Translations under genes and position numbers: made by a program | The notes under the pieces: generated by a model | The model's database searches: none | Told to the model about the DNA's origin: nothing | Seen by the model: the letters and a program-made list of their open reading frames with translations, nothing else | Source: Phoebastria nigripes | Taxonomy: Eukaryota > Chordata > Aves > Procellariiformes > Diomedeidae | Assembly (NCBI GenBank): GCA_035582835.1 | Contig: JAYKAV010000300.1 | Span: 691,508-755,507, forward strand | Direction of reading: 5' to 3' | Length of the DNA stretch: 64,000 nucleotides | In this document: positions 54,101-64,000 of the stretch, in pieces | How the letters are laid out: each line of letters begins with the position of its first letter | Numbering within the stretch: position 1 is the stretch's first letter

Positions 54101-56140
54101 TGTGCCCTCTCTGGGGCCAGGACAGAGTGGTCCATCCCGGGAGGCATGAGGGCTGGGTGGCTCCAGGAGCTTGTTAACCTTAATCCTCCCTTGGATTAAT
54201 GCTCAGGGGAGCTGGGGACAGTGGTTAAACCTGCAGGAGTGAGCCCTCGTGTTGAGCGTGGCACTGCAGCGGGGTCAGGGGGGGACAGAGGGCACAGGTT
54301 AAGGGCAAGGAGAGGGACAGGCGGTCCCGTGGCCCAATCTGACATGCGGCCTCGGATTTTGTGGGCATGTTCCTGGGCCCTGCCCTCCCTGGGAGCAAAG
54401 GGATGGGCAGCGTGATGGCCAGCTCCATGCTGGGGTCACGTCCAGCAATGCTGCCCGGCTCCAAGAGGCTGCTGCTGGGTCTGGCTCTGCAGGGCCACTG
54501 TGGGCTGAACCCCTCGGGATCAGAGCAGCCTGGAGGTGCCAGCCTGAGGTGGAAACCATCTGTTCTTGGAAGGATGCCCTTCTGGGGGAATGCCTGCCCG
54601 GGATGAAGTCTCTGGGATGAAATCCCTCTCTCGGGCTGAGCTGGCTTCCCTGGGGCTGAGCTTTCAGCCCAGCTTAGAGGAGCGGTGCGAGGATGCTCAG
54701 GGATGCTCAGANGGCCCACGCTCCTACCCATGCAGACCCCAAGCTGACCCCAGACCCCAGCAGAGGACCCCTAGCTTGTGGCTTTAGGAGCCATCCCCTC
54801 TGCAGCCACCGGCCATGCTGTGGGGCTTGCAAGCCCGCACAGGGACAGAGCAGCCCAGCATCCCTGCAGATGGGGCCACCCATCCTCAGAGAAGCCCCAG
54901 CCCTAGCTCCCCCCTCAAAGCAGGTACCAAGAGCCCCATGCAGTCCCCTGTGACACCCCGTCCCAGCCTGCCGGGGACCCCATGCTGGGTCCCCAGCCCC
55001 AGCTGAGCTGCAAATGCCACACAGATGGCCTTAGAGGAGGTTCCTATCCCTTGGCAGCGNGGGTGCAGCTCCCTCCTGGGCATCACCTGGTCTGAGCTGT
55101 TTTGCCAGGCAGCTGGCTTCAGCACGAAGGTGCCACTGAGTTACACCAGCATCCCCCGGACCCCGAGCACCAGTTACACCTCCTTCACCCCTCCACAGGC
55201 TTGGCCCCATGTGGGAATCCCTGCCCTGTGCCTAATCCAGCCTGTGGCTCTGTGCTCTGGGGCTGGCACCACCCAAATCTGCCGCCTGTCCCAGGGAGAT
55301 GCCACAGGACATTGTCACCCATGCCAACGTGGCCAGTGTCACTTTGGGTGCCTCCCTGGCAGGGTGGGGGTGGCCTTGCAGGGGCTGTGGGTGCTGTGTT
55401 CCTGTCCCCTGGGGCAGCGAGGCGGGATGGGATGTAGTGTCCTAAGTGGCATCTGACTAGATCTGATCCAGCCTTGCAAAGCCACAGCGCCTTCAATTCC
55501 CTTAGCACTCCAAATCTGCTACTGTGCATCTAAGCGGATTATTTTAAATACCCCATGATGGAGTGCTCCTTTGTAATATAATCCAGCCTCATGTGTCCCA
55601 TTCCCCTCCTATTTGCTGTGATTTAGCTGCAGCTGTGACAGCTAGAAACCTCCCCAGCTCCCCCTGCTCCCTAGGAAACGTCCCTTGTACCAGCTCCTTC
55701 CCCAAATCCTGCTCTGCCCTGTGTGGCTGGATCCTGGGGATGCTACCACTGCCTTCCATGCACCCTGGGCATGCAGCCTTTCACGTCTTGGGATGAGCGG
55801 TGGCCATGGGATATGCTGCCCCAGAGCTGCTTCATCTGCACCCAGAGCTGAGCCCCTGCTCCCGCTGTGGGGCACCGGCATCGCCCCCACCCACACCTCG
55901 GGACCAGATCCTGCCTCGGCTGCTTTCACCCGGAGAGGGGCCATGCANGAACCCTTTTGGGTGGTTTTTACCAGTTTTCAGGCCTCTTGCTCGAGCTGAC
56001 TAGCTCTGACACCTCAGCCCTGCCATGAAGTCAGCTGAGTGAGAAAGCATCCTGCTTCCAGCTCCTGCTGGAGAAGGGAGTTTGGGGATGGGGTGGGATG
56101 GGGGGGCCGGCACTGAGCCCACCCAGCCCTGCTCTCGGCA
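45161..56140. other. GC-rich intergenic DNA, no gene recognised
   Basis: High GC and few stop codons produce many overlapping open frames on both strands, the longest 451 codons at 51190-52545 (plus). They lack recognisable domains, contain Ns and have equally long antisense frames. I see no convincing exon, repeat family or RNA gene. G-rich runs with quadruplex potential occur, for example at 53316-53354. Confidence 0.55.
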
Positions 56141-56149
56141 ACAGCAAAG

Positions 56150-56425
56150 AAGCCGCCGCTTTTCCAAGCGCTTCCCTTTGGGGCTTGTCTGATTAATGAG
56201 GGCTTGTTATTTCCAAACTGTTTGAAATCGTGTTTATTTTATCTGCCGCCGGATTCCTCTGACTCAGGGCTCATCGTTAACTGCCAAAGATGAGTGACAG
56301 ATCCTGCTAATTACAGCTAATGATGGCCTTAAAGGATCTCTGCGTGTGCATGTGTGTTTGTGTGCACACATGCCAAGGGCCATTTATAATTTAAAGTGGG
56401 GAGAGTCGTTAGCATAAACTGTACC
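56150..56425. promoter_or_regulatory. Candidate enhancer with dense homeodomain, FOX and AP-1 motifs
   Basis: An AT-richer island inside GC-rich DNA. It contains GATTAATGAG (56191-56200), TGTTTAT (56231-56237), TGACTCA (AP-1, 56260-56266), TGACAG (TALE/MEIS-like, 56295-56300), TAATTA (56308-56313), TAATGA (56318-56323) and further TTTATAATTTAAA. No coding frame is present. The motif density and compositional contrast resemble a conserved noncoding enhancer, but conservation was not tested. Confidence 0.35.
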
Positions 56426-59400
56426 CAGATTAATTGCAGAGAGCGGCCTCTCCGGGGAGGATGCTCACCGAGAGGTTGTGGTTTCAAGCGCTGGATGCTC
56501 AGGACAGTACAGGCTGCCCGGGCAGCAGCAGTGTGACCCCAAACCAGGTGTCAGCCATGGGGACACCAAATCAAAGCCACCACGTAGGAACTGTTTGGTT
56601 CGGAGCCACCGAGCAGCCGGCGGGGACCAGGGGACCCCAACATGTGGCACAGGTACGACCAGCTCAGAGCCGTGGGGGGCCATGGGAGCTGACATCCATC
56701 CCCTGGCACAGCTGTGCAGGGTGTTTTCCAGCTGGGAGGAGAGCCGTGCCCAAGAGACCCAGTTCTCCCCCAGCTTCCATGGGAACAGGCAGCAGGAGTA
56801 CTGGGAGATGCTTTTTATGGCCTCCCTGAGGACAAAGTAGCTGCAGGAGCACAATCCCTTAGTAGACACCGGAGACCTCACCTGGGGGGCTGGGGTTAGC
56901 AGTGCTCCTGCCTTGGGGAGAGCTCTCCCCCCGTTAGACCCTCGGCGATCCAGCTCTGGCATTGACTTCTTCGCTTTTGCCTTTCTCCCCAGGAGGGAAA
57001 GAGGGAGGATGGAGAAGACGAGGCTTTCCCCACCCCTGGGCTGGAGGACACGGCATGAGAAGAAGCAGCTGCAGGAGCTCACGGCCACCACCCCGGCGAG
57101 GGGACGGAAGGGCTGACCAGGGGACTTCCATGACCGGTACAGGGGGGTTTGTTCCAAGCCCTTCCCTAAACCAGCTCTCCACTTGCTCAGGCTGACTTTC
57201 CCCAACCCCTGCAAAGAGGGTGCACGGGGACAGACCCATGTGTCCCCCGGCTCCACCTCCTCACCCTTCCCCTCCTCAGGGGTCCAAGCAATGCCATCAC
57301 CCCTCTCCCAGCCCTGCTGGCACAAACCGTGGAAGAGGCATCCAGAAGGAAACCAAAAGCTGTTCCAGATGGCAAAAGGCTCAGCAGAGCAGAACAACTG
57401 CTCCCCAGCCCTTATCTTTCTGCAAACCAAATCCACCCTTCCTGGAAAAAAGTAATTCAAGCTCCTCGGTCTTCCTCGGAGCTGGCGAGTGGGAAGAGCG
57501 AAGCGCTGGCGCCGGCTCCCCTGCAAAGTGCTTCTATATCGGTCTCTGCCACGAGAAGGTCTAAATTGGAAGNGATGGCAGCAGCAAGCGTCGGAATACC
57601 GAGATGGACTCTGGGGCCAGCATGAAGGGATTTCAGGGGCTGGATGTGCTCGACACGGGGGGACGCTTGCCAGTGCAGGACACTGCAGTTCTAATCCCAC
57701 TAAAAGCTGGGAGGAAACGACTTGGACGAGGGCTTTTGGCTTCCTCGCTGAAAAGACCAGATTCAGGTCAAGCCTGATGGCCTGTGAATTTGTCTTGGAT
57801 CTTTTGAATTGTTCTGGACCCCAAAACACTCAGGTTTCTCTTTCTGAAACACTCCAGATGTTTCAATTTAAGGCTCTTGCAGAAACAGCTGTCTGAGGCT
57901 GCAGAGCAGAGCTCCCCTCAGAAATGCGTAGCACTCGACGGTTATGACCACTCCCAAAACGGCCCAGTGAGGCTGTTCAGGCAGGTCCAGCTCAGGCTGG
58001 TGCTTTTTGCATTACTAAAACCCTGTCACTGGGGGTTTCAGTCCTCCAAACCCCGTTCACACAGGGGTCCTGGGGGCTCGGGCTCTCTTGACCCCGCTCT
58101 TTCCCCTGGGATGGCTTCCTTTGCCGTCGTTCCCCGCCAGCACCTTGCAAAGCCTTCTCCAGGCCACCTTCCCCATAGCTTTAAATCCCAATGTAGCAGG
58201 GTTGGGAGGTGACAGGAGAGATGCTCTGGAGAAGCCATGGGCTGGGAGCGGGAGGCACTGGCGTTGGAGCGAGAGCAGTGCCAGCGATGCTGGGTGCCTG
58301 CTTCAGTGGGCTCAGCACCGTCTCGCTGCGGACCGAGAGCTCCAGCGGCATTGGTGACCTCAGGGGCATCACTCTGGGCAGTCCATGTGTCTGTGGTACA
58401 TGGAGCCACACAGCCCATGGGAAATGGGTGGTTTTGAGGCCCCAAGGCGACTTTGGGGCGTGCAGAGCCGAACGGTCACTCCCAAGCCCAGGTGGGATGT
58501 TTTTCCCCCTGTGCCATGGCCAGGGAGGGTAAGAGCCGTCCGAGATGTGGGGTGTGCGACAGGGCAGGCCACCANGAGGTCCTTGGTCTGGGCACCACGC
58601 TGCAAGCTGCTTGCTCAGTGGCACACTGAGCCCTCCCCAAATAACCCCCACGATCGCTGTCACCCGGCGGAAGAGCCCAATTGCAAAGAAAACAGGGAAG
58701 CAGCTGAAAAAATAAAGGCGCTGCCATGGCACTGTGCACGCCGGGTTGGAAATTTGGGATGGTGCCGAAGCACAGCCCCGGATGCTCCTCCCGCCCCAGG
58801 GCACGAAGGGCCAACGCAGGATGGAGAAATTAGGGGTGCCAGAGGCCAGCGGGAGGGCACCCTGCTGACAGCACCGGGGATGGGCAGCCAGGACTCGTGG
58901 GTCCTCCAGATACTTGGGAAGAGCCGAGGATGCTCAGCAAGGATGCTGCAGCCACGTCTGCGTGGCTTGAGGTCGAATGGTCTAGCCCCAGCCCCGTGTC
59001 TCCTGGGGATGATGCGGTGCCAAACTGCTCGGTGAGATACCAGCCTCTGTGGGTACCCCAGCTCCTTCATCACCTGCACCCCTCCCCAAATGCCAGAAGT
59101 ATCCAAAAGATGGATAAATCTGCTCAGTGACCCCAAGGCACGGCCACAAGCTCCCAGAGACTTGGTGTAGTCCCTGAGCNCTGGCCATGGGGCAGTAACT
59201 CAGCTGAAGGAAGGGATGAATGGAGATGAAGTGGGCAGACACAGCTTTGCTGGGAGAACTGGAAGGTCACCGAGCCTGGAGGTCAGGATAAGAGGCAATG
59301 CCAGTGCCTGCCTCCCAACCCTGCGCATACTACTGCCAGAGACTGAGAACGCCAAACTCAATGCACCTCTGCCCTGGGCCTCTGGTTATCTCCGCATCAG

Positions 59401-59780
59401 CCGGCCTGGGGGCAGGAGCAGGTCATGGCACAGCTCCATGCCCCTGGCCCTGCCGGCGCAGGCAGGGTGTGGGTGGAGGTGTGGGTGGAGGCAGTGGTCC
59501 CTGCCCTATCTGGCAGCCTCTGGGATTAGCTGTGTGGCATCGGGAGCAGCTCTAGCAGTGGCTGGGTAGGAACAGATACACGCAGATAAGGCAACCTGAA
59601 CCCTGGGGACAGCGAGCCAGCTTTGTTAATCCCCGTGCATCCAGGCGCTGATGAAGACGCTATCATCCCCTTTCCCTCGCCGGCAGCTCGTGTGTGGCCG
59701 TCAGTCCTGGCTCACACAAGGACAAAACCTGCTGCTTGCATGGGTGGCCCCTCTCTCCTGGAGCTGCTAAGTGGCTCCCA
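56426..59780. other. GC-rich intergenic DNA, no gene recognised
   Basis: Includes a 454-codon minus-strand open frame (57829-56465) without recognisable domains and with equally open antisense frames; I regard it as a by-product of base composition. A two-copy 12-bp direct repeat (GGTGTGGGTGGA) lies at 59465-59488. Confidence 0.55.
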
Positions 59781-59784
59781 TGTC

Positions 59785-60115
59785 CCCCTGGGGACACTGC
59801 TGGTACAGGGACACACAGCCTGCGTGGGGACAGCGCTGGTACAGGCGTCCACAGCCAATGTGGGGCCCCACAGCCAGTACAGAGAGCTAAGGATGGTGCA
59901 GGGACATGCAGCCAGAATGGAGACTGCCGACAGTATGGGGACAGGCAGCCAGGGTGAGGACCCAGCTGGTAGAGGAACATGCAGCCAGGATGGGGACCTT
60001 GCAAGTCCAGGGGCACAACGCAAGGGATGGAGACCCGTGGACAGTGTGGGGACACACAGCCAGGGCGGGGACACAGCCGGCATGGGGACACATGCGGAGG
60101 GACCCTGCAGAGCCC
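59785..60115. repeat. Degenerate GGGGACACACAGCC minisatellite
   Basis: A diverged tandem array built around a core like GGGGACA-CACAGCCAGG-TGGGGAC, repeated at irregular intervals of about 25-50 bp (for example near 59801, 59886, 59938, 60049 and 60079). Unit spacing is often a multiple of three, which keeps frames open on both strands and gives repetitive pseudo-peptides; no protein is implied. Confidence 0.7.
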
Positions 60116-63100
60116 TGGGGCACAGTGATGCTGCAGGGCAGAGGATGACCAGCAGCATCGCCCACCCCTCTGATGGCCTGGGCCCCATCCCCATCCCCAC
60201 ATCACTCCCCAGGCTCCAGCTCTCCGGCTGCAGCAGGCTGGAGGGTCTGGCACTGCACAGGCACATCGAGGGAGAGAAGCACACCAGGTCCCTGCCCGCA
60301 TCCCCATCGCTGGCATGCCATGGGCTGCTCGGGGACGGGTGCAGCGTGGCACTCCCCATCCTGTTAGCTCCGGCATGAAAGTGCCTGCTGCGGCGGCAGC
60401 CGGGCCTGGCCACGATCTCCGCTTCCAGGTAAACAGATGAGGCAAGCGGCTCGCCTTCCCTCCCTGCCCAGCAGCCCTGGCCGCACAGACCCGCCATTCA
60501 GCCCCGCCGCCCCACACAAACCCCCAGTGTTCGGGAGAGGGCTTGTGCTCCCCGGGGGGCACCGGGGGGGACATGCCGCGGCCGGGTGGTTGACACCCGG
60601 CCAGGCTGGAGCGGGGCCAGTGGGCGCAGAAAGAGCCGCTGTGTTTTGGCCATCTCCAGCCGTGCCGGGGCGGGGGCAGAAAGGACTCCTTGTGCACGCG
60701 GGACCCAGGGGGTGCCCCCGCGGCTTGGCCGCATCCAGGGTCCCACGAGGCCGTGGCGGTGGTCACCAGTGGGTCTGTGGGGTGGTGGTGAGGAGCCACG
60801 GGTGGGAGCCCAAAGGGGTGAGGGGGTTGGAGGCAGCAGGCGGGGGAGCTCAGCCAGCGCACCGGTGTGCGCGGCACAGCTTCTGCCGTGCTGCCATCCA
60901 AAAGATTTGCAACTCCAGACTATGGGAGACAAAAGCCGTGGGGGGGNTTGACCAGGGACACATTCAAGTGGTGGCAGAGGCAGAAGCAGGAGGCAGCTTC
61001 CCCTGGGCACCACCCTGCGAGTATCCTCCCCAGCCGGTGAGAAGGGTGGGCGTGCTTCCGACCCATTCACCCCGCGCTCCCGCACGGCCTCCACCTGCAC
61101 AGACAGCAGGTCACCCACTGGAAGCGAGCCTGTGGCACTTCTCAACAGGACCAAGTCAGGCACTTGCAAGGATGAGAGAGAAGGGTGCCAGCTCCTGCCC
61201 CCCAGAGCTCTTCTCCCTCTCCAACGCCCTGACCCTCTCCCCAGGCTTTCCTCAGCACTGCTGGGGGTGTCTGTCCTGCAGCAGAGGGAGCCTGGCACCA
61301 AGCTGAGCGCATCCCTGCCTCAGCCGCGAGCATCCCCCTGGGGCCAGGCTGAAGGGGAGAGGGGAAAGCAGGAGGCAGAGCTGCGATGCTCCAGCATCCC
61401 AGCTGTTCCTCCTGCTGCCTCCATCATCCACAAGTGGCCATCAGTGCCTTCACTGGGGACAATGTCCCCTCTTCCATGCCTGGCACCTTCCTTCCTTGAT
61501 GCTCCCCTGAGAAAGTGGTTTTCTTCCCCAAGGAGCGCAGGGAAAGCATTTTCCACCACGTCAGATGAAAACGGATTCACAATCCAATTTTACCCTAGTA
61601 CCACTTCAGTGATTTTGATGGAGCCACCCTGGATGGGTGCCGGTTTGAGCCAGAGGACAGCTGTCACAGCTTCATAGACCAGGGGTTTCTTATCTGTGTC
61701 ACCTTTGATTACTGTAGTTGAAATCCTGCTCTGATCTGAACCATGCCCGAACGTTTCTGCTGCCTGTGCGGCTCTCGGCTTGAACGGCAAAATGACATTA
61801 ATAGATTTTAAAGCCAGGCAAGGCCTGCGAGAGCATTCCTGCCTGACCTCCCGGATAGCAGCTGACAGTCACCACTTACCCTGGTCCCGCGCTCAGCCGC
61901 TGGCACAGCCCTGCCGTCCCCCCGTGACTCATTCTCCCTCCTGGAAGCACAAATCCTGGCTTTCCCCAGNGCCGCTCATGTGTGTGTGCCGGGCAGCCTG
62001 CCTCCTCCCACCCCCTGCCTCCTCCCACCCCTCCAGAGCAGAGCCGGGGTGCTCTCGATGGAGGCAGGGTCCAGGGGTGCCGGTGGGATCACAGAGGGAT
62101 CAGCCGCTCTTTAGCCCTCCTGCTCCAGTATGAAATCCCCCATGGGCAGCATTGCCCTTTTCTGGCATCTCCTCACCAAAAGGGCAGCAGGGCAACATGC
62201 TGCTGCCCGTCCGCTGCCAGGCAGGCTGCAGGGGACAGAAATGCCACTGCGCAGAAGAGGATGCTCCTGGCTTTGGTGCCAAGCTGGAAAACCGGCTGTG
62301 GCTGGCGGTGTGACCAGTGCTTTGTCACCCTCCCCATCTTCTTTTGTGAAGCTGCCAGTGGTGTTTAGCCGGAGTCACTGCAGCAGAAAGAGTGACTCCA
62401 GCTCAGACAGTGTCCGAGGGCAGGAGCCAGGAGGACATGTGCGCTGGCACACACACTCCTGCAGTTTGGCTCGGCGAGCAGCCGGCACGAGGAGCGAGCC
62501 AGCCCTGGCCGGGCTGTGACAGCAAAGCCAGTGGCTCCATCCAGGATGGGGAGGGTTTGCTCAGCCAGCCTGGCCTCCAGGAGCTGCCCTCCGGAGCAGG
62601 CAGGGGTGTCCCAGGTGCAAAGCCCCAGCCGGAGAGCCCTGCAAACCCTGAGGGCCAAACCCTGGCTGCGCCAGACAACCTCCCTGAACCCCCGGGTTTT
62701 CCGGGCCAGCAGCTTTCACAGCCATACAGCCAAGAGCTAGCTGGCACGTGCTGGCACAGCAGCCTGGGCTTGCACCAGTGAGGATCTGACGGAGCCATCC
62801 CAAAACTTCATATGCCAACAAAAAGAAAGGAAGGCTGCCCAGACGGCAGGGCAACCCCAGCGTCCCCCCACCAGCACGCACGGAGGCTCCCTCTGAATCC
62901 CGGCCGGCCGAGCGGCAGCGTTTCCTCTCCGGCAGTGAAACCCCTGGTGGGTCATGGGCCGGCGGCACACACAATGCTTGGGGTTATCCAGCCCGTTATC
63001 AGCGCCAGCCACGCGGTGCGGGGAGGAAAAGGGTTTCAATCCCAGCTAAGCTGTGTTTCCGTCGGGAGCTGTTCCCCCTGTCACGGGGGAGGGCTGGACC

Positions 63101-64000
63101 ATGCCATGCTTTCGACAAAGGTGGAGCAGGGCTGTGGCTGCCTTGAGGAAAGAGGGACCGCAGGGCTGTCACCCCGTATCCCCACGGCATTGCCAGGGCC
63201 CCTCCTTGTGCCAGGGAAGCTGCCGGTCTTTGAGCCATGCAGTTGCTCCCGCCCCAGCTTTGCCCGGCGGCACTGTGCTGTGGCCTGGGCATGGCCACCT
63301 GCAGAGCGTGGGGATGGGAAGGGGCCCGAGCTGGTGACCCCCAGGAAAGGGGCTGCCACTGGGGCATGCGGCAGAGGTCTGGGCTGGCTGAAACATCCCT
63401 TGCTGGGTGTCACAGCTCCCCGCCCCAAGGAGGCATCCAGCAGCCCTGGCGTGCCAGGAAAATGCCTGCCCAGAGCAGTACAGGCAACCTGAGAAACCCC
63501 ACCAGCAAAGGCCACCTCTGCCAGCCAGGAGGGGAAACTGAGGCATGAGAAGATGCCGAGGGAGGCCTCCCCGACTTGTCCCTGGGCTGCTGTGGGACAT
63601 CCTTCCTGGGGCTGCCCCAGCCACTTAAAGCCGGCTGGAGGAAGGGGACTGTGGCACAGGGTCACTCCTAGTTCCTCAGCCCAAAATCACAGGGTGGGGG
63701 TACACCCTGGCCCCTGCTCCTCCAAGCTCTCCCAGCAGTGAGCACGGGGCAGGCAGGGGAGCCGGCAGAGGCACTGGCAAAGGCTGGGGCTTGCCACAAT
63801 GCTGCGATCCCCTCCTGCTCCATGATTAATTGAACACGGGCTAAAATTAGCTGCGGAGGCTGCACCCCTGGGGTCTCCCAGCAGCATCCCACTGCCCGCT
63901 GGCTGCCTGCAAGTGGGTCAGGCAGCAGCTGCCTCCCAGCTGGGCACCCTGGGTGCTTTCGGGAACCCCCATCCTCTGCTGCGGATGGGAGCATCGCTCC
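60116..64000. other. GC-rich intergenic DNA, no gene recognised
   Basis: No convincing coding exon. A moderately AT-richer block at 61540-61820 includes what may be a fragment of an ancient interspersed repeat (61590-61670). A 16-bp tandem pair (TGCCTCCTCCCACCCC type) lies at 61999-62034. The end near 63820 has a small ATTAATTGA-containing island. Confidence 0.55.
61590..61670. repeat. Possible ancient amniote interspersed repeat fragment
   Basis: The segment reading CCACTTCAGTGATTTTGATG then GAGCCACCCTGGATGGGTGCCGG resembles, from memory, widely dispersed amniote repeat sequence of the form 'ttcaatggagttacaccggtttg'. The family cannot be named without a search. Confidence 0.25.

Noticed and set aside
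56465..57829. 454-codon minus-strand open frame
   Set aside because: No recognisable domain or repeat structure, Ns inside, several competing frames on both strands; judged a composition artefact.
59623..60901. 251-codon plus and 412-codon minus open frames
   Set aside because: Both run through a decayed minisatellite; the repetitive peptide is a product of tandem DNA repeats with near-multiple-of-three spacing.
38561..64000. Search for TSPAN1 or other neighbouring-gene exons upstream of PIK3R3
   Set aside because: None of the open frames resembled tetraspanin segments or another family I could recognise; a protein-to-genome search would be needed to exclude small exons.

Overview
The window is vertebrate nuclear DNA and almost certainly avian. 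It carries one recognisable gene, split into ten coding exons with canonical GT/AG borders, and its intron holds CR1 LINE fragments and a solo LTR of a type common in bird genomes. Much of the flanking DNA is GC-rich. No operon, CRISPR array, tRNA or rRNA was seen. Scattered single Ns and one 17-bp N run (313-329) show a draft assembly. The LTR type hints at a neoavian bird, but this is only a weak inference.

The gene is PIK3R3, encoding the p55-gamma regulatory subunit of class IA phosphoinositide 3-kinase, on the minus strand from the ATG at 36912 to the TAA at 7138. The ten coding exons total 1392 bp in one unbroken frame, giving 463 residues: a p55-specific N-terminus, a proline-rich linker, the N-terminal SH2 domain, the p110-binding inter-SH2 coiled coil and the C-terminal SH2 domain.

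Layout: 1-7137 is 3' UTR and/or downstream flank with several minus-strand poly(A) signals. From 7138 to 17710 lie exons 10 to 2 with short, AT-rich introns. From 17711 to 36806 is the 19-kb first intron, with three CR1 copies, one of them split by a solo LTR with a 5-bp target duplication, a small GC-rich patch carrying a full cAMP-response element and CCAAT box, and a site with the exact architecture of a recursive splice site. Exon 1 is at 36807-36912. A TATA-like stretch and a strong CpG island with GC boxes and three CCAAT boxes (37345-38560) form the promoter region. From 38.6 to 64 kb the sequence is GC-rich and I found no convincing gene. It holds AT-richer islands that look like conserved or regulatory elements, a degenerate minisatellite, microsatellites and many long but meaningless open frames caused by high GC.

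The most unusual candidates are the recursive or poison-exon splice site at 35624/35625, the internal CRE/CCAAT patch at 21.7-21.85 kb, and the motif-dense candidate enhancer at 56.15-56.42 kb. None is proven by sequence alone.
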